From positions 3,534,001-3,598,000 of the forward strand of contig NZ_AP025305.1 in the NCBI RefSeq assembly GCF_036492635.1: DNA of 64,000 nucleotides, in the 5' to 3' direction. The stretch's first letter is position 1. Each line of letters opens with the position of its first letter. The DNA is from Aureibacter tunicatorum. Its GTDB lineage: Bacteria; Bacteroidota; Bacteroidia; Cytophagales; Cyclobacteriaceae. The position numbers and the translations under genes are program-made. Positions 44,074-52,415 of this stretch are shown one piece after another. The notes beneath the pieces are model-generated. The model did no database searches. It was not told the DNA's origin and saw only the letters and a list, made by a program, of their open reading frames with translations.

Positions 44074-44850
44074 ATGGAAAAAATAATAGAGTTGAATGCG
44101 AAAAATATTCAAAAGGAACATATTTGTTGTGCTATTTCAGACAAAAAATGTAAAGAAAGCTATGAGTTGAAAAAGAAGTGGCTGACTAATGAATTTGAAA
44201 ATGGATATAAATTTTATCGCTTAGATACACGGGCTAAAGTATTTATTGAATATTGTGATGCGGAAAAATCTTGGGTTCCGATAGATGCATCAAACTACAT
44301 ATTTGTAGGTTGCATGTGGGTATCAGGAAAATATAAAGGTAATGGTTACGCAAAAGCTTTACTGCAAAAAGCAGAGGACGAAGCAAAACAACGTGGAAAA
44401 TCAGGTCTTGTGACAATCGTTGGCACAAAAAAGTTTCATTTTATGAACGATACAAAATGGCTGTTAAAACAGGGGTTTGAAGAAGCCGATAGATTACCTT
44501 ATGGTTTTAGCCTTTTGGTGAAAAAGTTCGACAATAAAGCAGAACAACCTAAGTTTAAAAAGAGTGTTGAGAAAGGAGAATGTGAAAATACGGATGGCTT
44601 GACAGTTTATTTCTCAAATCGCTGTCCATTCTCTGAATACCACGTTACAAATTCACTTGTAGAAACAGTTAAGAATAGAAATTTAAACCTAGAAGTAGTA
44701 AAATTTGAAACTTTAGAAGAAGCTCAAAACTCTCCTACACCAGCAACAATTTTTAGTTTGTATTATAATGGAAAATTCATAACCACTGATATTAGTGTAT
44801 GCATGGACAGCAGATTTGATAAAATCATCAAAAAAGCGATAGAAAAATAG
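44074..44850 (+). CDS. GNAT acetyltransferase with YoaP-like C-terminal domain
   Basis: A 258-residue protein. The GNAT core is in residues 1-155, with the acetyl-CoA loop VSGKYKGNGYAKALLQKAEDEAK and KSGLVTIVGTKKFHFMNDTKWLLKQGF. Residues about 180-258 are a small thioredoxin-like YoaP domain (LTVYFSNRCPFSEYHV; one Cys, so it is not a CxxC disulfide enzyme). Relative of Bacillus YoaP. It follows the AraC-GyrI gene by 6 bp, so the regulator probably controls it; acetylation of a toxic small molecule is plausible but unproven. Confidence 0.88.
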   Translation: MEKIIELNAKNIQKEHICCAISDKKCKESYELKKKWLTNEFENGYKFYRLDTRAKVFIEYCDAEKSWVPIDASNYIFVGCMWVSGKYKGNGYAKALLQKAEDEAKQRGKSGLVTIVGTKKFHFMNDTKWLLKQGFEEADRLPYGFSLLVKKFDNKAEQPKFKKSVEKGECENTDGLTVYFSNRCPFSEYHVTNSLVETVKNRNLNLEVVKFETLEEAQNSPTPATIFSLYYNGKFITTDISVCMDSRFDKIIKKAIEK

Positions 44851-44869
44851 AGTTCACAATCCTGTTTCA

Positions 44870-44913
44870 AATGTAATAGCCTAGTCATAGACACAACACA
44901 AGGCTATTACATT
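44870..44913 (+). terminator. Rho-independent terminator of the AraC/GNAT operon
   Basis: AATGTAATAGCCT (44870-44882) and AGGCTATTACATT (44901-44913) form a perfect 13 bp stem, 20 bp after the stop codon, with an A-rich tail on this strand. Confidence 0.75.
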
Positions 44914-44969
44914 CAAAAAAACCATTTCTCCACAATGGCACGAGATAAGATGGAATTAGATGGAGAATT

Positions 44970-45215
44970 TTCTGCTTCTGCTGGTTCATAATCTCCGATA
45001 CGAACTTTACCTCACTCTCCAGTTACCTAAACAAGCCTTATACATACTCCAGCTTTCACTCTAATATTCCAAGAACTTTCTGAGAGCCTTTGAAACGCTG
45101 CCTTTTTATCTTATTTTATTACTGAAAATAATTTTTTAGTTTGGTTTACAATCTCCAAACATAGCTGAGGTAAACGGAATTCATTTTAGTGAGGCGTTAA
45201 AGCAAACTAAAATGC
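44970..45215 (+). repeat. Intergenic repeat, modules E, spacer, F and G
   Basis: GCTGGTTCATAATCTCCGAT (E), CTCTCCAGTTACCTAAACAA, CTAATATTCCAAGAACTTTC, GCCTTTGAAACGCTGCC (F), GTAAACGGAATTCATTTTAG, GAGGCGTTAAAGC (G). A 13-codon dead ORF begins right after it at 45211, and about 200 bp of plain spacer follow up to the gene at 45419. Confidence 0.85.
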
Positions 45216-45418
45216 AAAACACAATAGTTCTTTGCTCGGTCTTCTTTTTATAATATATTTACACTAAACCTTTAATAGGAATAAAACCTTCTTCGCTCCA
45301 TATTTTACAATCATGCCAACAAAATAAAGGAGCATATAGAATTTCTATTGAGTTTTAAACTCGCCAAAATTTCACAAGAAACGAAATTGGAATCAATTAC
45401 CTAAAAAACTCATAGCTC

Positions 45419-45973
45419 ATGGAGAAAATTAAAATATTGGAATTAAAAAAAATGGCTTCTTCGATTATATTCACAATTGGCATATGTGGATTATTGTATA
45501 GTCTCCCCTCCATGAAGCATCCTATGTATACTCACATAATGGGAATTAGTATACTTGCATTAACCTCAATTGTGGTATTTTTTATAGGCATATCATTAAA
45601 ATTAATATATCTACGTAAAGAAGACAATAAGACTCTAAACTATGATCTATTCATTCCATCAGAAATAAAATGGAAAAAATCAATCAAGCTAACAATAATC
45701 TCGCTTACGTTATTTGGAACACTGCTGATTTTCACAAATCCGACACCTGGCTATGCAGCTCACTCTTTTGCCTACACGATAGGCTATATGATTCCTGTTT
45801 TACTGACTTCATTTGCGTTTAGTTTTTCAGGAGTAATCGTATATTTAAACATTAATGAAGAGGTTAAAAAAAAATTAAAATTAATTTATAAAGTACTCCC
45901 ATTTATATCATTCATTCCGCTTCTTACTATTATTTTAATAATTACAATTAACGTACTAATTAGATATTCTTAA
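45419..45973 (+). CDS. Hypothetical membrane protein
   Basis: A 184-residue protein with four or five membrane helices (about residues 13-30, 39-62, 90-108, 121-146 and 158-180) and one longer polar loop (LRKEDNKTLNYDLFIPSEIKWKK). No recognised family. It stands alone after the last strong E/F/G repeat copy. Role unknown. Confidence 0.6.
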   Translation: MEKIKILELKKMASSIIFTIGICGLLYSLPSMKHPMYTHIMGISILALTSIVVFFIGISLKLIYLRKEDNKTLNYDLFIPSEIKWKKSIKLTIISLTLFGTLLIFTNPTPGYAAHSFAYTIGYMIPVLLTSFAFSFSGVIVYLNINEEVKKKLKLIYKVLPFISFIPLLTIILIITINVLIRYS

Positions 45974-46223
45974 AAAGAAAGCATAGTTTCAACCCATTGA
46001 TCTTTCATCTACGATACAAACCTAATCACTCGCATTCCAAACATCTAAAGCACTCTATATATACTCATTCCAATATTTTAGCAAAGCACCTTAAGCAATA
46101 AGTTAATTCACAAACAAGCCGAGTCTATCGAATGCTAAGAAATTTTTGAATAATAATCGTAACGCAATAGTCTATAAACCACATTAAACTGTATTTTGTA
46201 TTCAAGAATCAAAGACTTGCAAA

Positions 46224-46844
46224 ATGGATAACCTAAAAGGAATATGGACTGAACTTGCTTCAAGGTATTCAAATGATGAAAATTTAATTTCTGATCTTTG
46301 GAGCGAGATAGAAAGCCATTACAATAAAAAAGACCGCTTTTACCATAATACTGAGCATATCAAATCCATGATTCAACTTGCTTTTGAATATCAGGTTAAA
46401 ATAGAAGACTTTGATACTCTATTGTTTTCGGTGTTTTATCATGATATCGTATACAACTCATCTAGAAGCGATAATGAAAAGAAAAGCGCTTTGGTCGCAA
46501 GTCAAAACTTAGAGCGCCTTGGAGTAAACGCTGAAAAAACATCCAAATGCTACAATCAAATTATCGATACAAAAAAGCATGAAAATGATACTGAAAATGA
46601 CATCAAGTATCTGCTAGATTTTGATCTGGCGATATTGGGAAGCTCTTGGAGCGACTACAGTATCTATATGAAAAACATACGTAAAGAATACACACTGTAT
46701 CCAGACTTTATTTACAATAAGGGAAGAAAGCAAGTATTGAAATCGTTTTTAGAATTGCCTCAAATTTACAAAACGACTGAGTTTCAAAACAAGCATGAAG
46801 AACAAGCGATTCAGAATATCACCAAAGAAATCGAGCTGTTATAA
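46224..46844 (+). CDS. HD-domain predicted metal-dependent phosphohydrolase (COG4339-like)
   Basis: A 206-residue soluble protein. The HD fold shows the first His in RFYHNTEHI, the paired His-Asp in FSVFYHDIVYN and a later acidic position in LLDFDLAILGSSWSDY, which fits COG4339 proteins with the layout YHN.xHI ... FHD. Such proteins are predicted hydrolases of unknown substrate. A weak copy of module E (ATCTACGATACAAAC, about 46007-46021) lies upstream, so this may be the last gene of the cassette-like stretch. Confidence 0.85.
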   Translation: MDNLKGIWTELASRYSNDENLISDLWSEIESHYNKKDRFYHNTEHIKSMIQLAFEYQVKIEDFDTLLFSVFYHDIVYNSSRSDNEKKSALVASQNLERLGVNAEKTSKCYNQIIDTKKHENDTENDIKYLLDFDLAILGSSWSDYSIYMKNIRKEYTLYPDFIYNKGRKQVLKSFLELPQIYKTTEFQNKHEEQAIQNITKEIELL

Positions 46845-47068
46845 AGTTTCAAGCTGTTATGTTACATCAATTGCAAATTGCAAGCTTTAAATATTCATCG
46901 TAACCCACGATTTCAATTGATTTTTGAATACTTTCTCCTAGACTCAATACAAGGTAGATGATTAATTCATAGATTTTTCTAAGGTAGGCTATTTGAATTT
47001 ATAAATCAGTATATTAACAGTTTATCAGAGCATAAAAAATGCTATTGTAGTTTTTTAAAATCTATTAT

Positions 47069-47407
47069 ATGCAAGTACTAGAAAGGCTTCAAAATTGGTA
47101 TAAGAATCAATGCGATGGAGACTGGGAGCATTATCATGGTGTAAAAATTGAAACAATAGACAATCCTGGTTGGGCTATAACTATTGATTTAAATGAGACT
47201 CCACTTGAAGGAGTTCAATTTGTAATATCTAATGATATATCGGAATTTGATTGGTTTCATATTAAAATTATTGACAACAAATATATTGCATGTGGAGATC
47301 CAAGCAAACTCAATTTTTTACTTGAATATTTTCTAGATGATCTTTTTTTAAAAGCCAGTAAAAATGAATTAGACTATAATCTATTAATTCCTCTATACGG
47401 CGCATAA
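47069..47407 (+). CDS. Immunity 53 (Imm53) family protein
   Basis: A 112-residue cytosolic protein. The N-terminal block LQNWYKNQCDGDWEHYHGVKIETIDNPGWAITIDL (here quoted only as its key parts: NWYKNQCDGDWEH and TIDNPGW) is the mark of Imm53, an immunity family of polymorphic toxin systems. No toxin gene is seen nearby, so it is an orphan antidote or a cassette-borne gene. The stop codon TAA (47405) is followed in the same frame by 80 more open codons (see next entry). Upstream, AGCAT/ATGCT flanks an A-run at 47029-47043. Confidence 0.85.
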   Translation: MQVLERLQNWYKNQCDGDWEHYHGVKIETIDNPGWAITIDLNETPLEGVQFVISNDISEFDWFHIKIIDNKYIACGDPSKLNFLLEYFLDDLFLKASKNELDYNLLIPLYGA

Positions 47408-47437
47408 GTAAAATTATGGGTTACTGGAAAAGGCTCT

Positions 47438-47650
47438 TTGATAAATGAATCCGTATTTAAAATAACTGACATCAATGATATTGATGCTAAAACAATACTT
47501 TCTGAGAATTTAGAAAATACCAATTGCTGGATAAACGATATTAAAAAAATCAAAGTATTCCATAAAATAGGAGACTTGATAGAGACGGAACTAGTAACAA
47601 CATTCGAAGGAACTCGATTAGCCGTAAAATATAAGGATAACAATAATTAA
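47438..47650 (+). CDS. Small hypothetical protein following Imm53 in the same frame
   Basis: Open from the Imm53 stop (47408) to 47650. The first good start is TTG 47438 (70 residues). The product reads VFKITDINDIDAKTILSENL, NCWINDIKKIKVFHKIGDLIETELVTTFEGTRLAVKY, an alpha/beta pattern seen in small immunity proteins. It may be a separate gene, or the tail of a longer Imm53 fusion cut by one stop codon. Since it shares the frame of Imm53 exactly, the second view deserves a check. Confidence 0.45.
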   Translation: MINESVFKITDINDIDAKTILSENLENTNCWINDIKKIKVFHKIGDLIETELVTTFEGTRLAVKYKDNNN

Positions 47651-47962
47651 AAGATCTAAACTTAAAAGCATTCAAACCAAAAGTAGAACACAAATTAAAA
47701 TATTTAGCATCTAAGTATCAACTCAATACTCTTCAAGCAACAAAACAGTTGTTTTTAAATAAAAATTCATATACAATCCTTTCCTATCATTGCACATCAT
47801 CCTGCATTTCGTCCTCTCAAGAACCCCTTCCATAGAGGCATTTCCCTAACCCATCCATTTATAAGAATATTTTTATTTAAGCATAATTTTTGAACTATTC
47901 CCACAAGTGTTTAATCTCAATTTTATAAACTTAAAACTCGCAATTATTTAAATCTCAAAATT
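47651..47962. other. AT-rich spacer
   Basis: About 310 bp with no gene, no clear repeat module and no hairpin. It holds the promoter of the lipoprotein gene at 47963; no exact consensus element was found. Confidence 0.4.
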
Positions 47963-49171
47963 ATGAAACGCATTTTTTTAATTCCCATCTTATTCCTATT
48001 CTTCGCAGCTGGTTGTGATGATAGCTCCAAGATTCTTAAACAAAACGAAATTGAACCTTCCCAAATTCTTCTTGAAGGATCGAATGAAATCATCCCTTCC
48101 CAAGAAAACACGACCAAGCTTTGGTTCGAGCATGGGAACAGAGGCCTTCCTAACGCTCTTTCTTACGATTTTCATGACATGTTTACTACAGAAAAATCGA
48201 GACTTGTCAATGCTTTGAGAGGAATGGACTACTTCATGTTAAGACTGAATTTGTACGACTCAATTCGACACGAATTCTTCAGAGATAGCATTGCTCCTAT
48301 GCTGATTGCCCACAACGTGCCTCTTGTAATAGATGTCGGCAGCGCTGTTTGGCTTGAATGCAGATGCGAGCAACAAAGAGTAAATATTCTCAATCGAGAC
48401 ATAAGCTTGATAAGAAGGATTAAAAACACAGGGGTAGATGTCAAATATGTTGCTCTTCAAAGCATATTGTCCAAACCTGTTCCTCCGCAATTAGAAGAAT
48501 CATGCGAAACTGGTGAGACTTGCGATTATACCTTGGGTGAAAGAGTCGCTGACGCATTGAGATACGCTTATAAAGTGGATTATGAATTCGATGGTGAAAT
48601 AGGAATTGGAATTCTCGACGCATTGGTTGTCAAAGGAAGCCATGGCGAAAATCAACTAGGATTTAATTACAGAACTGCATACACTGCATTGGATAGAGCA
48701 TTCAAGTTAAAAGACATCAAGCTTGCTTTTATTGTTTTCGACCATCCTGAAGAGTATTTATATAGCCTTAGCTCTTGGGATAGACTATTGGAAGCTCAGC
48801 GATATGTGTCAGACACTATTAAAACCGATGTTGGAATACTTTTCACCTCTTCTGAGTCTAAAGATCATGACAGTTTTAGAAGTACAGTCTTGGCATTCAT
48901 GGATGAATTCATCAACAGAGGCGGGAAAATGGATCATGCCGTTCTTGCGTACTGGTACAAGGAAATAGACAATGACATACCTCAACTTAGAACGATTATC
49001 GAGATGGCTGAAAGATTGTATGGAGATTCATTTTATGAAAAATGCACCGATGAGTCATACCTTGAACAACGACCTGATGTCGCTCAAGATTCGTACTATG
49101 GAACAAAACCTGACCAACATTTCGTCGACCATGGCAGATTTGAGGGAATGAGCAAGCCTTCATTAGACTGA
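47963..49171 (+). CDS. Hypothetical lipoprotein, TIM-barrel-like
   Basis: A 402-residue lipoprotein (leader LIPILFLFFAAGC). The middle has alternating strands and helices (MDYFMLRLNLYDS, VPLVIDVGSAVWLEC, VKYVALQSILS, IGIGILDALVVKG, KLAFIVFDHPEEY, DVGILFTSSESKD, HAVLAYWYKEID) like a TIM barrel of glycoside-hydrolase type, but I see no certain catalytic pair. The C-terminus DESYLEQRPDVA ... HFVDHGRFEG resembles the short Y-L-x-x-x-P-D-V-A repeat seen in surface proteins. A perfect terminator follows. Function unknown. Confidence 0.65.
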   Translation: MKRIFLIPILFLFFAAGCDDSSKILKQNEIEPSQILLEGSNEIIPSQENTTKLWFEHGNRGLPNALSYDFHDMFTTEKSRLVNALRGMDYFMLRLNLYDSIRHEFFRDSIAPMLIAHNVPLVIDVGSAVWLECRCEQQRVNILNRDISLIRRIKNTGVDVKYVALQSILSKPVPPQLEESCETGETCDYTLGERVADALRYAYKVDYEFDGEIGIGILDALVVKGSHGENQLGFNYRTAYTALDRAFKLKDIKLAFIVFDHPEEYLYSLSSWDRLLEAQRYVSDTIKTDVGILFTSSESKDHDSFRSTVLAFMDEFINRGGKMDHAVLAYWYKEIDNDIPQLRTIIEMAERLYGDSFYEKCTDESYLEQRPDVAQDSYYGTKPDQHFVDHGRFEGMSKPSLD

Positions 49172-49266
49172 TATCGAAGCAAAGTTTAATTTCTATTTAT
49201 CAAGAGACCAAGCAAAATTATTATGATATTTTGCTCCTTGAAATAATTGGGGAAACACTTTTCATC

Positions 49267-49295
49267 TAGCTGGTTCTTTTGAGCCAGCTATTTTT
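49267..49295 (+). terminator. Rho-independent terminator
   Basis: TAGCTGGTTC (49267-49276) pairs with GAGCCAGCTA (49281-49290) around a TTTT loop, followed by five T bases. Located about 95 bp after the lipoprotein gene. Confidence 0.9.
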
Positions 49296-49417
49296 CAAAT
49301 AGTTCATTTCAAACAATTTTTTATTAATTCTTAGCCTCTGACTCAGACTTATTCATGAAACTTAGGCTCCAATAAATAAGATTTTAGAAAATTTTATTTA
49401 TATTTCCAGTAAATTAA

Positions 49418-49867
49418 ATGCAACTGCGATTGAAAAAGTTATATGCCATACTGCTTTTATTTGGCACGCTAACCATCATCTTCGGATCGATTATCGTTAG
49501 CGGAACGCATATGCTTGTTCATTATATCAATGAGCCTGAGTCAATTGCGAAACAAGCAGATGTCAATGAAAGCGAACATCTTCATGATTATTCATACGCT
49601 CATGAACACGATCATTGCCAACACGGCTCCACTTTAACTTTTTTGATTGAGTCTTTCGATTATAAAGCAATAGCTCCAATATTAGACGATATCGGACATT
49701 TGCTCCAATGGATTTTCGTTTTCCCTTGGTTGATCGAAAAGCAATATTCTCTTCTGGAGACCAATCACCCCATTGTGAACAATAATTCCACAATGCATTT
49801 TGGTGATTTTTACGGTTCTGCCCACATAGACAAACCGACTCCTCCTCCTAAATTTCATCTTTCCTAG
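49418..49867 (+). CDS. Hypothetical His-rich membrane protein
   Basis: A 149-residue protein with an N-terminal membrane helix (YAILLLFGTLTIIFGSIIV), a histidine-rich exported segment (SEHLHDYSYAHEHDHCQHGS) that could bind metal, and a second hydrophobic helix (HLLQWIFVFPWLIEKQ). The C-terminus is Pro-rich (DKPTPPPKFHLS). It lies upstream of the DUF4625 lipoprotein whose family is linked to metal-related loci, so a metal-handling role is possible. No family recognised. Confidence 0.55.
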   Translation: MQLRLKKLYAILLLFGTLTIIFGSIIVSGTHMLVHYINEPESIAKQADVNESEHLHDYSYAHEHDHCQHGSTLTFLIESFDYKAIAPILDDIGHLLQWIFVFPWLIEKQYSLLETNHPIVNNNSTMHFGDFYGSAHIDKPTPPPKFHLS

Positions 49868-50533
49868 TCATTTGATTCTGTAGCTATTTTCAAAATTCAC
49901 TCGCTGTCATGGAGCTGCATTTGTTTCGTCAATGATGTACTTCATCAACGTGAAATAATTCGGATATGAATTACACGTGTTCATAGCGATATAAACTCTC
50001 TCCATATAAAAAACTTGAAATACTTAGCTCCAGAACTCCCAATGCATTAGACCGTAAAAAACCTATTCCTTCGATCTTATTCTAACCAGCTTTTGAATAT
50101 CAAATGGCTCTTTAGCCCTTTGCATCAAAATATGCTGCAAATCAGAAACAGGAATAGTCGCACTTGTAAAATCACACGATTTACGAAGCTCAAACATACG
50201 CTTTAAATGCAAATGTCATTGTCAGAGTTTCTTTCATCACTTTTTATTTCCCAATAAAGGAAATACCATGAAGATGATAAGAAAATCAGAAGAAACTGTT
50301 CTTGTAAAATATTAATGCTTGAACTTTTTTCATGCTGTCCATGAACATGCACAATTAAGGCTGCAATGCAAAATACTGGACTTAACAAAGCTTACCCTAT
50401 GCTTGGAATTTGATTGGACAAATCATCCTCCATGCTTAAAGCTGTAACAAAAAACTGCGCGCCAAGCACAGTTAGAGAACCCAAATATTATCAACATTCA
50501 ATTTCAAAAACCATAAATCTAAAACAACAAAAA
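49868..50533. other. Non-coding stretch with a short minus-strand ORF
   Basis: About 665 bp. On the minus strand a 44-codon ORF (50063-50197, starting MFELRKSCDFTSATIPVSD) may be a gene fragment; I do not recognise it. The rest is unremarkable. An in-frame extension of the next gene back to 50414 is open but starts with residues that do not look like a signal peptide. Confidence 0.35.
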
Positions 50534-50992
50534 ATGAAAAAGTTATTCAAACTATCCATGGCGCTAATCTTTAGCGCGGCAGTGTTATCCTCTTGTGAAA
50601 GCGAAGAAGAGGAAGCGCTCGCAAAGAAGCTCAGCATTTCAAATTTGGTCGCTGAAAACCACGACGGAGGAAATGAAGTGTCACTCGGCGGAACTATCCA
50701 TATAGACTTCGAAGCCCAAGCCGGGGACGAAGCCAATCTGGATTATTACCATATTGAACTTCACGACCATCCTGAATCAGGATTAATAGAAGATGAATAC
50801 CGAATTATAGATAAGACATTTATGGAAAAAAGCACTTTCAAAGGGCTAAAAAATGCCAGTGTGCACGAACATATCAAAGTAGCTGACACAGCTAATTTAG
50901 GCGCTTATCATGTCGTGATCGTTGTTGTCGATGAAGCTGGAAACTCGGTTGACACAGAGGATGGAGATGTGGAAATCGTAGTGGTAAAATAG
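50534..50992 (+). CDS. DUF4625 lipoprotein
   Basis: A 152-residue lipoprotein from Met 50534 (leader LFKLSMALIFSAAVLSSC). An acidic tether (ESEEEEALAKK) is followed by an Ig-like domain, with EVSLGGTIHIDFEAQAGDEANLDYYHIELHDHPESG and AYHVVIVVVDEAGNSVD. This is the DUF4625 pattern with His-rich loop (HIELHDHPE). The family occurs as surface lipoproteins in Bacteroidota, often near metal-transport genes. A frame extension upstream to 50414 is rejected because the signal peptide starts at 50534. A clear terminator follows. Confidence 0.8.
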   Translation: MKKLFKLSMALIFSAAVLSSCESEEEEALAKKLSISNLVAENHDGGNEVSLGGTIHIDFEAQAGDEANLDYYHIELHDHPESGLIEDEYRIIDKTFMEKSTFKGLKNASVHEHIKVADTANLGAYHVVIVVVDEAGNSVDTEDGDVEIVVVK

Positions 50993-51005
50993 CAACCTTA
51001 AAAAC

Positions 51006-51043
51006 GGGCTGGCCTACTATTTTTTCAAGTCAGCCCATTTTTT
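51006..51043 (+). terminator. Rho-independent terminator
   Basis: GGGCTGGC (51006-51013) pairs with GTCAGCCC (51029-51036), followed by ATTTTTT. Located 14 bp after the DUF4625 gene. Confidence 0.9.
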
Positions 51044-51331
51044 CAAAAATCATCTCACTAAGTCAAGATATCAAATAAGGTCTATCCCTATCTTCAAAAA
51101 AGTCGTAAATAAACTATTTCCATGAGGTCAAGATTCAATTTTACACAGCTGGTTTATAATATTCATATTTTTAAACTTTAAAGATTAGTTATTTTCAGAA
51201 CTCATATGAAATATGAATTTTTAAATTTATTTTAGATTTTAATAAAAATATTTTTCAAGCTGAAGTTTTATAAATAAATGAGATTCCTAATATCAAACAA
51301 TAGGTTTCATAAACAATATCAAGCCCTGCTT

Positions 51332-52111
51332 ATGAAAACCAAGAAATTAACAATTCCATTGATATTATTGGTCATTAGCTTAGTAGCTTGCAATCAAAAT
51401 CAAAGTCCTAAAGCTTGGAAGGAAATATTTCAAGCCAATAATGCAACCGGCACATTTGTATTAAAAAACTTAAATACGAATACGAGTCAATACTACAATA
51501 AAGAAAGAAGCAAGAAAGAATTTGTCCCTGCCTCCACATTCAAGATCCTTAACTCCATGATAGCCTTGCAGGCTTCATCAATTAATAGCATTAATGACAC
51601 AATCAAATGGGATGGCGTGGATAGAGGCTATAAACCTTGGAACCAAAACCAAACGATGCAAACAGCCTTTCCTATTTCTTGTGTATGGTTTTATCAAGAA
51701 TTAGCTCGCAAAACCGGACATAAGCGAATGCAGGAATGGATCACCAAGGCAGATTACGGAAATAAAAAAATTGGCAATAAAATCGATAATTTTTGGCTCG
51801 AAGGAGAACTTGCTATTTCAGCAACTGGCCAAATTGACTTTCTGGAAAAACTAGTAAAACATGAACTGCCATTTGACACGAAAATTCAAGAAACAGCCAA
51901 AGACTTGATGATTACAGACTCAACAGAAAACTATGTTATCCATTCTAAGACAGGTTGGAGTGAAAATATTGGTTGGAATGTCGGCTACATTGAATCAGAA
52001 AGCAATATTTGGCTTTTTGCTTTAAACATGGATCTTCATGACATCAAAATGGCCAAAAGCAGAAAGTCAATTACCTACGACATATTGAAAGAACAAAAAA
52101 TAATTGACTAA
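51332..52111 (+). CDS. Class D (OXA-type) beta-lactamase
   Basis: A 260-residue exported lipoprotein from Met 51332 (leader LTIPLILLVISLVAC). All class D signatures are present: the active-site Ser-x-x-Lys in VPASTFKILNSM (Ser about 68, carboxylated Lys about 71), Ser-x-Val in FPISCVWFYQ, Tyr-Gly-Asn in KADYGNKKIG, the WLEG loop in NFWLEGELAIS, and Lys-Thr-Gly in IHSKTGWS. It would hydrolyse beta-lactams in the periplasm. An earlier frame start at 51278 gives a non-signal leader. A decayed module F lies upstream (about 51195-51240). Spectrum cannot be predicted from this sequence. Confidence 0.95.
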   Translation: MKTKKLTIPLILLVISLVACNQNQSPKAWKEIFQANNATGTFVLKNLNTNTSQYYNKERSKKEFVPASTFKILNSMIALQASSINSINDTIKWDGVDRGYKPWNQNQTMQTAFPISCVWFYQELARKTGHKRMQEWITKADYGNKKIGNKIDNFWLEGELAISATGQIDFLEKLVKHELPFDTKIQETAKDLMITDSTENYVIHSKTGWSENIGWNVGYIESESNIWLFALNMDLHDIKMAKSRKSITYDILKEQKIID

Positions 52112-52197
52112 AATATCTATTAACTGAATTTCAAAACATCCTCATACCCCTGTTCTAGCTTCGCGAAATCAATAAAGGCATCAACACTCTAAAACGA

Positions 52198-52248
52198 AAA
52201 TGCAACAAAGTTGCATTTAAGGTTGATAAATGATACTTTTGAAGTATC
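52198..52248 (+). promoter_or_regulatory. Bacteroidota-type promoter overlapped by two palindromes
   Basis: TTG (52211-52213) and TACTTTTG (52234-52241), 20 bp apart, fit the Bacteroidota -33/-7 consensus. AAATGCAAC-AAA-GTTGCATTT (52198-52218) covers the -33 element and GATACTT-TTG-AAGTATC (52232-52248) covers the -7 element. Both are exact palindromes with 3-base centres, so they are candidate operators for the hisI-like gene 170 bp downstream. Confidence 0.65.
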
Positions 52249-52415
52249 CTAAAATTGCCGAATCGTCCAAAAAATAAGCAAGACTTAATTGGATAGCCAA
52301 TCATCAACGATCTAAAAAATCGATAGATCATAAAATTCGAAGATGATTGCTCTGCAATTTGAAGGCACGTTTAAAGACTAATAAATACTCAGTCAAACAC
52401 TTTAACAAGTTGGAG

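Noticed and set aside
45211-45252. A gene starting at ATG 45211 after module G
   Set aside because: Stops after 13 codons; kept only as a sign of decay.
15541-46224. The region as a prophage
   Set aside because: No capsid, portal, terminase, tail or replication genes; only the holin/endolysin pair at the left edge is phage-like.
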